A DNA stretch of 5,629 bases. It comes from an uncultured Clostridia bacterium (GTDB taxonomy: Bacteria; Bacillota; Clostridia; Oscillospirales; Ruminococcaceae). The stretch covers positions 1 to 5,629 of the forward strand of contig CALCSA010000038.1 of assembly GCA_937894185.1 (NCBI GenBank). Direction: 5' to 3'. Positions 1-5,093 of the stretch are shown piece by piece. Position 1 is the first letter of the stretch, and the number at the start of each line of letters is the position of its first letter. The notes under the pieces were generated by a model. The model did no database searches. It was given only the letters and a program-made list of their open reading frames with translations, and was not told where the DNA came from. The position numbers were made by a program, and so were the translations under genes.

Positions 1-888
1 TCCCGAGGCTCCCTTGCCCAAATTGTCGAACCGGGCGGCCAAAATCACCCGCTCTGCGCCTCCGCAGACAAAAATCTCGGCGTCGTCCCGCCCCGCCAGC
101 CCATCGGCGGACAGCATTCCCTCGGGCAGATAGCCTTCCGCTCCAAAGGGCTGCACCTTTACCAGTTCCTGACCCGCGTAAAATTCACTAAAAAAGGCGT
201 GGAGGGACTTTGCGTCGGAATACTTGCTGAGCAGGTGGGTGTGCAGGGGGATGGTCACCACCATCCCGGCATAGAAGTCCCCAATGATGGGGTTAAACAC
301 CGGCGGCTGGGCCAGCCCTGCAATCTTCTGCATTTCGGGCAGGTGCTTGTGCTGCTGCCCCAAAGCATACTGCCGCGGAACGGCGTAATCTGCCGGTCGG
401 GCAGGGTCGGTATAAGCGGCAATGGCTTTCTTCCCCGCCCCGCTGTATCCAGTGACGGAGTGAGCGGTGAAGGGGTAATTGGCAGGTGCAATTCCCGCCG
501 ACACCAATGGGTAGGCCAGCAGGGCAAAGCCGCCGGCGTGGCAGCCGGGGACGCAGATGCGCTTGGAGTCTGCGATGGCCTTCCGATGAGGGCCGGAAAG
601 CTCCGGCAGGCCATAGGCCCAATCGTCCAGCACCCGGTGGGCGGTGGAAGCGTCGATCACCCGGGTAGCGGGGTTGGTGATGCCGGCCACGGCGGCCCGG
701 GCGGCAGCATCGGGCAGGCAAAGGAACACCACATCGGCGCTGTTGGAAACGCTGGCCCGCTCCTTCTCATCCTTGCGCAGGTCGGGGTCGATGGTCAAAA
801 GCCGGATGCCCTCCCGCCCTGCCAACCGGTCGGCCAGCCGCAGGCCGGTGGTTCCCTCCCCGCCGTCTATGAATATCTTAATTGCCAT
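1..888 (-). CDS. argC: N-acetyl-gamma-glutamyl-phosphate reductase, class 2 (partial, 3' end outside window)
   Basis: Catalyses the NADPH-dependent reduction of N-acetyl-glutamyl-phosphate to N-acetylglutamate semialdehyde, the third step of cytoplasmic arginine (ornithine) synthesis. The frame is open from the ATG at 886-888 to the left edge: 296 residues with no stop. The N-terminal dinucleotide-binding start reads IFIDGGEGTTGL (residues 5-16), typical of the short class-2 (about 310 residue) ArgC rather than the longer class-1 form. The catalytic cysteine is Cys116 in VPGCHAGGF, followed by the SVTGYSGAGKK segment (about 144-154) and a HKHLPEM histidine motif (180-186). The visible end, RFDNLGKGASG, is the conserved C-terminal segment, so only some 15-20 residues should be missing. 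An AGAAAGGA ribosome binding site lies seven bases before the ATG. It follows argG by 21 bases on the same strand, so the two are probably co-transcribed. Identity is confident; the class assignment is from motif memory. Confidence 0.93.
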   Translation of the reverse strand, partial: MAIKIFIDGGEGTTGLRLADRLAGREGIRLLTIDPDLRKDEKERASVSNSADVVFLCLPDAAARAAVAGITNPATRVIDASTAHRVLDDWAYGLPELSGPHRKAIADSKRICVPGCHAGGFALLAYPLVSAGIAPANYPFTAHSVTGYSGAGKKAIAAYTDPARPADYAVPRQYALGQQHKHLPEMQKIAGLAQPPVFNPIIGDFYAGMVVTIPLHTHLLSKYSDAKSLHAFFSEFYAGQELVKVQPFGAEGYLPEGMLSADGLAGRDDAEIFVCGGAERVILAARFDNLGKGASG

Positions 889-895
889 AATACGA

Positions 896-903
896 TCCTT
901 TCT
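896..903 (-). promoter_or_regulatory. Ribosome binding site of argC
   Basis: On the minus strand the sequence AGAAAGGA lies seven bases upstream of the argC ATG, inside the 21-base gap after the argG stop. It supports translation of argC from its own start within a shared argG-argC transcript. No terminator-like hairpin fits in this gap. Confidence 0.7.
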
Positions 904-909
904 ATGGAG

Positions 910-2133
910 TTACTGCCGGTCTCCCAATAGCTGAGCCCGCACCTTGATGGGCAGACCAAAGAGGTTGATGAAGCCCTGACTGTCCATCTGATTGTAGTCG
1001 GTATCCTCCCCAAAGGTGACCACCTGCTCGGAGTAAAGGGTGTAGGGGCTGGAGGTTCCCGCCGGGAAGATGTTGCCCTTATACAGCTTGACCCGCACCG
1101 TTCCGGTGACGGTTTCCTGCGTGGAGTCCACGAAAGCGTCCAGAGCCTTGCGCAGGGGGGTGTACCACTGGCCGTTATAAACAATTTCGGCGTACTTGCA
1201 GCCGATCAGCTCTTTGTAGTGGGCGGTCTCCTTATCCAGACAGAGCCGCTCCAGCTCCTTGTGGGCGGCGTAGAGGATGGCTCCGCCGGGCGTCTCGTAA
1301 ACTCCCCGGCACTTCATGCCCACCAGCCGGTTTTCCACAATATCCAGAATGCCGACTCCGTTTGCGCCCCCCAATTGGTTGAGCTTTTTTAAAAGCGCCA
1401 CGCTGTTCATCTTCTCGCCGTCCAGAGAGACGGGGATGCCTTTCTCAAAACCGATGGTGACATAGGTGGGGGTGTCGGGCGCTTTTTCCGGGGAGACTCC
1501 CAGCTCCAGAATTTTGTCCAGCTGGGCTTCGTTTTCCGTCTTTTCCAGATCCAGTCCCTCGTGGGAAAGATGCCAGATGTTCTTATCCTTGGAGTAGTTG
1601 GTCTCCCGGGTGATGGGCAGGGGGATGCCCCGCGCTTCGGCGTATGCGATTTCGTCCTCCCGGCCCTTGAGCTCCCAGGTTCTCCAGGGGGCGATGATGG
1701 GCATATCGGGAAGGAAGGCCTTGATGGTCAGCTCAAAGCGGACCTGATCGTTGCCCTTTCCGGTACAGCCGTGGGCAATGGCGTCGGCCCCTTCTTTTTT
1801 GGCGATCTCCACCAACCGCTTGGCAATCACCGGACGGGCCATGGCGGTTCCCAGCAGGTAGTCCTCGTACTTGGCCCCCGCCTTGAGACAGGGGAAGACA
1901 AAGTCGTCTACAAACTCCTGAGTCAAATCCTCTATGTACAGCTTGGAGGCTCCGGTGGCAATAGCCCGCTCCTCCAGCCCGGTCAGCTCATCCCCCTGCC
2001 CGACGTCGGCGGCCACAGCAATGACCTCGCAGCCGTAGTTTTCCTTGAGCCAGGGAATGATGACGGAGGTGTCCAACCCACCGGAATACGCCAGAACTAC
2101 TTTTTTATATTGGGCCTTCTTCTGTTCGCTCAT
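910..2133 (-). CDS. argG: Argininosuccinate synthase
   Basis: Joins citrulline and aspartate with ATP to form argininosuccinate, AMP and pyrophosphate, the penultimate step of arginine synthesis in the cytoplasm. The product is 407 residues, normal for the bacterial family (about 400-410). The ATP-pyrophosphatase P-loop AYSGGLDTS is at residues 15-23. Other conserved blocks are YLLGTAMARP (92-101), GCTGKGNDQVRFE (122-134), the TRETNYSKDKNIW segment (175-187), and CRGVYETPGGAIL (275-287) in the synthetase domain. A TTG at 2140-2142 would add three residues, but the AAGGAG site ends only one base before it; the ATG at 2131-2133 sits ten bases downstream of that site and is preferred. The gene is first in the minus-strand unit with argC and has a sigma-A-type promoter and an ARG-box-like operator upstream. 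All catalytic motifs look intact. Identity is essentially certain. Confidence 0.98.
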   Translation of the reverse strand: MSEQKKAQYKKVVLAYSGGLDTSVIIPWLKENYGCEVIAVAADVGQGDELTGLEERAIATGASKLYIEDLTQEFVDDFVFPCLKAGAKYEDYLLGTAMARPVIAKRLVEIAKKEGADAIAHGCTGKGNDQVRFELTIKAFLPDMPIIAPWRTWELKGREDEIAYAEARGIPLPITRETNYSKDKNIWHLSHEGLDLEKTENEAQLDKILELGVSPEKAPDTPTYVTIGFEKGIPVSLDGEKMNSVALLKKLNQLGGANGVGILDIVENRLVGMKCRGVYETPGGAILYAAHKELERLCLDKETAHYKELIGCKYAEIVYNGQWYTPLRKALDAFVDSTQETVTGTVRVKLYKGNIFPAGTSSPYTLYSEQVVTFGEDTDYNQMDSQGFINLFGLPIKVRAQLLGDRQ

Positions 2134-2143
2134 AATAGACAAT

Positions 2144-2149
2144 CTCCTT
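2144..2149 (-). promoter_or_regulatory. Ribosome binding site deciding the argG start
   Basis: AAGGAG on the minus strand ends ten bases before the ATG at 2133 but only one base before an in-frame TTG at 2142. The spacing rules out the TTG and favours the ATG, although ten bases is slightly longer than ideal. Confidence 0.75.
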
Positions 2150-2201
2150 TATATTGTTCTCCAAATCAAACAAACTAATAAATATCCTCGAATTGCTTAT
2201 T

Positions 2202-2230
2202 ATTATACATATAAATTTAAGGAAAAGCAA
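2202..2230 (-). promoter_or_regulatory. Predicted sigma-A promoter of argG-argC
   Basis: Reading the minus strand, a -35 element TTGCTT (plus-strand 2225-2230) is followed by a 17-base A/T-rich spacer and a perfect -10 TATAAT (2202-2207). Transcription would start near 2195, giving a leader of about 60 bases before the argG ATG. The spacing is optimal and the -10 is consensus. The start site itself is inferred. Confidence 0.75.
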
Positions 2231-2236
2231 GAGCCT

Positions 2237-2254
2237 TTTGAATAAATATTCTCC
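2237..2254. promoter_or_regulatory. ARG-box-like operator (putative ArgR/AhrC site)
   Basis: The core TGAATAAATATTCT matches the classical ARG-box pattern TGAAT-four A/T-ATTCA in all but the last fixed position. It is a near-perfect palindrome and lies six bases upstream of the argG -35, which suits control of the arginine genes by an arginine-sensing ArgR/AhrC repressor. A poorer match (TACAT-ATAA-ATTTA core, box about 2204-2221) overlaps the promoter spacer and the edge of the -10, about 33 bases centre to centre. Arginine repressors usually bind pairs of boxes, so the weak one may be the partner. No regulator gene is in the window. Confidence 0.6.
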
Positions 2255-2282
2255 ATAAATTAGTTTTGTGCGCTCTTGACAA

Positions 2283-2308
2283 AAAAAGCCTGCAGACAAG
2301 GCGGCTTT
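2283..2308 (-). terminator. Terminator-like hairpin facing left, upstream of the argG promoter
   Basis: On the minus strand the sequence AAAGCC, a 12-base loop, then GGCTTT is followed by further T residues, seven T in a row in total. An alternative shorter stem GCCT/AGGC pairs within it. This has the form of a weak intrinsic terminator for leftward transcription, but the only DNA to its right is the PEPCK leader read in antisense. It could stop antisense transcripts or be part of a longer argG leader. Both roles are speculative. Confidence 0.35.
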
Positions 2309-2370
2309 CGGGGATATCGGTTATCTTTCAGCAAAATGGCTTTATTAAACGAAAAATTTAGCCTTTTGCC

Positions 2371-2399
2371 TTGCTAATTCTTTGACAAACGGGTATAAT
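2371..2399 (+). promoter_or_regulatory. Predicted sigma-A promoter of the PEPCK gene
   Basis: A -35 element TTGCTA (2371-2376), a 17-base spacer and a perfect -10 TATAAT (2394-2399) point to transcription starting near 2406, leaving a leader of about 90 bases. A consensus TTGACA at 2382-2387 lies only six bases before this -10, far too close to pair with it, and no good -10 sits at the right distance downstream of it. Confidence 0.7.
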
Positions 2400-2420
2400 A
2401 AAGCGTAAAGCGTTCCGGAT

Positions 2421-2448
2421 TTGCAGGATGGATGGATTCTTCCTGCAA
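2421..2448 (+). other. Perfect stem-loop in the PEPCK mRNA leader
   Basis: TTGCAGGA (2421-2428) and TCCTGCAA (2441-2448) form an uninterrupted 8-base-pair stem around a 12-base loop. It lies wholly within the predicted transcript, starting about 15 bases from the 5' end and ending 32 bases before the ribosome binding site. No T-tract follows, so it is not an intrinsic terminator. It could stabilise the 5' end of the mRNA or be a protein or DNA operator. The role is unknown. Confidence 0.5.
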
Positions 2449-2480
2449 GGGGCTGGCATAGCGATAATTCTTTCACCGTA

Positions 2481-2488
2481 GAAAGGGG
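2481..2488 (+). promoter_or_regulatory. Ribosome binding site deciding the PEPCK start
   Basis: GAAAGGGG directly abuts the ATG at 2489, leaving no spacer, but lies nine bases before the in-frame ATG at 2498. The second ATG is therefore the likely start, removing three residues (MLK) from the longest possible frame. Confidence 0.75.
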
Positions 2489-2497
2489 ATGCTCAAG

Positions 2498-4264
2498 ATG
2501 ACAAGCAATCAAAACGTACTGCGCTGGCTGGATGAGATGAAGGCTCTGGTTAAGCCGATGAACGTCGTATGGATCGACGGCAGCCGCGAGCAGATGGAAG
2601 ACCTTAAAAAGCAGGCTCTGGCCACCGGCGAGCTGGAAGAGCTCAATCAGGAGCTGTTGCCGGGCTGTACCCTTCACCGCACCGCTGTCAACGACGTGGC
2701 CCGGGTGGAGCACCGCACCTTTATTTGCTCCCGCAAAAAAGAAGACGCCGGCCCCACCAACAACTGGGAAGATCCCAAGGTAATGTACGAAAAGCTGCGC
2801 AAGCTATTCGGCGGCGTCATGCATGACCGCACCATGTACATCATTCCCTACTCCATGGGTCCCATCGGTTCCCCCTACTCCAAGGTGGGCATTGAGCTGA
2901 CCGATTCCATCTATGTGGTGCTTAACATGGATATTATGACCCGGGCGGGCAAGGATGCTCTGGGGCAGCTGGGCGATTCCAACGACTTTGTGCGCGGCCT
3001 TCACTCCAAGGCGGATATTGATGAAGAAAACCGCTACATTTGCCACTTCCCCGAGGACAATGCCATTTGGTCCATCAACTCCGGCTACGGCGGCAACGTG
3101 CTGCTGGGCAAAAAGTGCTTTGCTCTGCGCATTGCCTCCTATCAGGGCTGGAAGGAAGGCTGGATGGCCGAGCACATGCTGATTCTGGGCATCCAGAATC
3201 CCAAGGGCGAAGTTAAATACGTGGCCGCCGCCTTTCCCTCTGCCTGCGGCAAGACCAATCTGGCCATGCTGATTCCTCCCGAGGTTTACCAGAAGAAGGG
3301 CTACAAGGTTTGGACGGGGGGCGACGACATCGCTTGGATGAACATCGGCAAGGATGGCCGCCTCTGGGCCATCAACCCCGAATCCGGCTTTTTTGGCGTG
3401 GCTCCCGGCACCAACATGAAGTCCAACCCCAACGCTCTTATCTCCACCCAGAAGAACACCATCTTCACCAACGTGGTTCACAATCTGGATAACAACACCG
3501 TTTGGTGGGAAGGCCTGGATAAGAATCCCCCCGAAAACGCAGTGGACTGGAAGGGCAACCCCTGGAACGGCAAGACCAGCGATGTAAAGGGCGCTCATCC
3601 CAACAGCCGGTTTACCGCTCCCGCCATCAACTGCCCCTGCATTTCCAGCGAGTTCTCCAATCCCGCCGGTGTGCCCATCTCCGCCATCATCTTCGGTGGG
3701 CGCCGGGCCAAGACTGCTCCTCTGGTGTATCAGGCAAGAGATTGGGAGCACGGTGTATTTGTAGGTTCCGTTATGGCTTCCGAGACCACCGCCGCCGCTT
3801 CCGGCGCTGTGGGTGTGGTTCGCCGGGACCCCATGGCCATGCTGCCCTTCTGCGGCTACCACATGGGCGACTACTTCCAGCACTGGCTTGACATGGGCAA
3901 AAAGCTGGGAGACAAAGCACCCAAGATCTTCAACGTCAACTGGTTCCGCACCGACGGCGAAGGCCACTTTATCTGGCCCGGATTCGGCGAGAACCTGCGG
4001 GTTCTGGACTGGATCATTCAGCGCTGCGAGGATTCTGTGGACGCCGTGGAAACCCCCATCGGCTACGAGCCCAAGCCCGAGCAGATCAATTTGGATGGCT
4101 TGGAAGACGTCACTGTGGAGACCATTGCCGGGCTTCTGGACGTGGACCAAAAGCTCTGGTTGGAGGACGTTGCCGCCATCAAGGAGTTCTACGCCAAGTT
4201 TGGCGACAGGCTGCCCAAGGAGCTTTCCGACGAGCTGGTGGCTCTGGAAAAGCGCTTGAGCTAA
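2498..4264 (+). CDS. pckG: Phosphoenolpyruvate carboxykinase (GTP)
   Basis: Interconverts oxaloacetate plus GTP with phosphoenolpyruvate, CO2 and GDP in the cytoplasm (EC 4.1.1.32), either for gluconeogenesis or, in many anaerobes, for CO2 fixation from PEP. The product is 588 residues, close to the usual 590-620 of the GTP family and longer than the ATP family (about 530). Family blocks appear in order: KKEDAGPTNNW (80-90), IPYSMGP (116-122), substrate-site GYGGNVLLGKKCFALRIAS (196-214) with the metal-ligand lysine, AEHMLILG with the metal-ligand His226, the P-loop FPSACGKTN (246-254) with hyper-reactive Cys250, the kinase-2 GGDDIAWM (274-281) and ESGFFGVAPGTN (295-306). C-terminal nucleotide-binding blocks include IIFGGRRAKTAPLV and NWFRTDGEGHFIWPGFGEN. 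The reactive cysteine in the P-loop distinguishes it from the ATP enzyme. It is a single-gene unit with its own promoter and terminator, divergent from argG. A TAA stop ends the gene; no frameshift or missing key residue is seen. Confidence 0.97.
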   Translation: MTSNQNVLRWLDEMKALVKPMNVVWIDGSREQMEDLKKQALATGELEELNQELLPGCTLHRTAVNDVARVEHRTFICSRKKEDAGPTNNWEDPKVMYEKLRKLFGGVMHDRTMYIIPYSMGPIGSPYSKVGIELTDSIYVVLNMDIMTRAGKDALGQLGDSNDFVRGLHSKADIDEENRYICHFPEDNAIWSINSGYGGNVLLGKKCFALRIASYQGWKEGWMAEHMLILGIQNPKGEVKYVAAAFPSACGKTNLAMLIPPEVYQKKGYKVWTGGDDIAWMNIGKDGRLWAINPESGFFGVAPGTNMKSNPNALISTQKNTIFTNVVHNLDNNTVWWEGLDKNPPENAVDWKGNPWNGKTSDVKGAHPNSRFTAPAINCPCISSEFSNPAGVPISAIIFGGRRAKTAPLVYQARDWEHGVFVGSVMASETTAAASGAVGVVRRDPMAMLPFCGYHMGDYFQHWLDMGKKLGDKAPKIFNVNWFRTDGEGHFIWPGFGENLRVLDWIIQRCEDSVDAVETPIGYEPKPEQINLDGLEDVTVETIAGLLDVDQKLWLEDVAAIKEFYAKFGDRLPKELSDELVALEKRLS

Positions 4265-4281
4265 TCAAACAAAGCTTAATT

Positions 4282-4318
4282 AAAAAAGTGGTATCGGTTT
4301 TGCCGGTACCACTTTTTT
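4282..4318. terminator. Strong intrinsic terminator after pckG, probably bidirectional
   Basis: Seventeen bases after the pckG stop, six A residues and GTGGTATCGG pair with CCGGTACCAC and six T residues around a five-base loop. In the plus-strand RNA the ten-base GC-containing stem includes one G-U wobble and is extended by six A-U pairs, with the U-tract on the 3' side. Read from the minus strand the wobble becomes a C-A mismatch, but the rest and the T-tract remain, so it may also stop leftward transcription reading through from the next gene. Confidence 0.9.
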
Positions 4319-4330
4319 GTTCCGATGAAT

Positions 4331-4355
4331 AAGAAAAACCGCCCATAGGGGGCGG
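4331..4355 (-). terminator. Intrinsic terminator of the 165-residue hypothetical gene
   Basis: On the minus strand CCGCCC (plus 4350-4355), a five-base loop and GGGCGG (4339-4344) are followed by TTTTTCTT. The stem starts 15 bases after the stop codon of the minus-strand gene, giving a compact, GC-rich terminator. Together with the neighbouring pckG terminator it forms a double barrier between the two convergent genes. Confidence 0.85.
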
Positions 4356-4370
4356 CGAGAGCCTCACACT

Positions 4371-4868
4371 TCATGCATATAAATTCAGGAGGCGGAAGGC
4401 CTGCACCTCGAACCGGCTGGAAAGGCGGGAGCTAAAATCCGCAAACTTCTCGCTGATTTTGCCCACCGTCACCGAAAAGCTTTCCTCCCGGCCGTCCACC
4501 TTTCCCCTGCCCTTGCAAATCAGGTTGCCTTTTTTGTCCACCTCAAAGCCGCTTTCCAGCAGCTTACGCCCGTGGACCGAGAACTTTTCCTCCAGCACCT
4601 TTTGCAGGTCGGGAATCTTGCCCAGCTTGTCTTGCAGCATCTGCTCCACTTTGGAGTCCTGTGCGGCCTCAAACAAAAGGTCGGAGCTTATAAAAACGTT
4701 GGGTTTGGGAGCCGCTGACGTCTGACCGGGAGTGCGGTAGCGGCCTTCTTTCAGGGTGATGCGGGTGAATTTTTCATTCAGGCGGGAAAAGCAGTCGCGA
4801 ACCAAAAGATCCCGGGAAGGCCTAACAGCAGAAGCGTCCAAGCCGCCGGAAAGAGATGAAACAGTCAT
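4371..4868 (-). CDS. Hypothetical protein, 165 residues
   Basis: I do not recognise a family. The ATG at 4866-4868 is preferred over a GTG six codons upstream, because GGGGAGG lies seven bases before the ATG and falls inside the longer frame. The protein has no signal peptide or membrane segment and looks cytoplasmic and soluble. Residues 1-56 are rich in Ser, Arg and Pro and probably partly disordered. Residues 59-105 look helical and charged (FISSDLLFEAAQDSKVEQML, then KIPDLQKVLEEKF). Residues 107-136 look like a beta hairpin with alternating charged and hydrophobic residues around VDKKGNLICKGRGK, and a C-terminal helix ends in RLLNLYA. The two cysteines (26 and 118) do not form a metal motif. 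Strong ribosome binding, an adjacent terminator and ordinary composition support a real gene. It lies downstream of prmA on the same strand but across a 224-base gap, so shared function is not implied. Confidence 0.75.
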   Translation of the reverse strand: MTVSSLSGGLDASAVRPSRDLLVRDCFSRLNEKFTRITLKEGRYRTPGQTSAAPKPNVFISSDLLFEAAQDSKVEQMLQDKLGKIPDLQKVLEEKFSVHGRKLLESGFEVDKKGNLICKGRGKVDGREESFSVTVGKISEKFADFSSRLSSRFEVQAFRLLNLYA

Positions 4869-4875
4869 GGCAGAA

Positions 4876-4882
4876 CCTCCCC
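4876..4882 (-). promoter_or_regulatory. Strong ribosome binding site of the hypothetical gene
   Basis: GGGGAGG on the minus strand, seven bases before the ATG at 4868, is a near-ideal Shine-Dalgarno site. It fixes the start and is the main evidence that this frame is translated. Confidence 0.8.
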
Positions 4883-4888
4883 ACACAT

Positions 4889-4913
4889 ACTATAATGGTT
4901 ATCGGCAGGAAGA
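4889..4913 (-). promoter_or_regulatory. Weak promoter candidate for the hypothetical gene
   Basis: On the minus strand TATAGT (plus 4889-4894) matches the -10 consensus at five of six positions, with a TTGGC-type -35 about 18 bases upstream. The difficulty is that transcription would start at or inside the ribosome binding site at 4876-4882, leaving almost no leader. Either the message is nearly leaderless or the true promoter lies further upstream, perhaps before prmA. Confidence 0.3.
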
Positions 4914-4981
4914 GCCAAAACTTGAGGGCCTTGGGAATTCAGTGATGGCAGGCCGGCGGGGAAGAACACCGCTCTGTTATG

Positions 4982-5093
4982 TCACCCCGACCAGTGAACC
5001 AAAGGTGAATCAAAGAATCAAGCCTGGGGGTGAGTCGCAGAGATGCTGCCCGGTTGCCTCACCGGCCAATAAACCAAAGGCGCATCGAAGCCT
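4982..5093. repeat. Imperfect direct repeat pair with internal inverted repeats
   Basis: Copy 1 (4982-5025) and copy 2 (5059-5093) both begin TCACC, share AACCAAAGG (4997-5005 and 5072-5080) and end AAGCCT. They differ by a two-base gap near the start and a seven- to eight-base gap near the end. Between them GGTGAG (5029-5034) can pair with CTCACC (5058-5063), enclosing a GCAG/CTGC hairpin (5037-5049). Copy 2 runs into the last codon of prmA. This could be a decayed intergenic repeat element; I cannot place it in a known family. Confidence 0.4.

Larger units (their letters stand above)
2134..2497. other. Divergent intergenic control region between argG and the PEPCK gene
   Basis: This 364-base stretch has no convincing gene. 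It separates two divergent start codons and carries a promoter for each side, an ARG-box-like palindrome near the argG promoter, a terminator-like hairpin facing left in the middle, and a perfect stem-loop in the PEPCK leader. The left half (about 2150-2270) is much richer in A and T than the flanking coding DNA. Small open frames crossing it have no good ribosome binding site and low-complexity, lysine- or isoleucine-rich translations. Confidence 0.8.
4869..5092. other. Non-coding spacer between prmA and the hypothetical gene, with imperfect repeats and hairpins
   Basis: The 224 bases between the prmA stop and the hypothetical start show no convincing gene. The left end carries the ribosome binding site and a weak promoter candidate. 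The right half holds two related copies of an imperfect direct repeat and several inverted repeats. No T-tract terminator follows prmA, so its transcript may continue leftwards. Confidence 0.6.

Noticed and set aside
199..930. Plus-strand 243-codon frame opposite argC
   Set aside because: It overlaps the clear argC frame. The translation is a repetitive Gly/Val/Pro-rich shadow with no domain.
1561..2178. Plus-strand 205-codon frame opposite argG
   Set aside because: It is antisense to the argG catalytic region, has shadow composition and lacks a credible start signal.
2105..2299. Small minus-strand frame of 64 codons running into the argG start
   Set aside because: It spans the argG promoter and operator and translates A/T-rich spacer. 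It has no ribosome binding site at its start, so a leader peptide is not supported.
2382..2399. TTGACA plus TATAAT as a promoter pair for pckG
   Set aside because: Only six bases separate them, far from the roughly 17 needed. The TTGCTA at 2371 has the right spacing to the same -10.
2804..4150. Long 448-codon open frame antisense to pckG
   Set aside because: It is a mirror of the strongly biased codon use of pckG. The translation is rich in Gly, Val, His and Ala with no recognisable domain, and there is no fitting ribosome binding site or promoter.
4982..5093. Possible CRISPR array
   Set aside because: There are only two diverged repeat copies of unequal length with no regular spacer pattern and no cas gene nearby.
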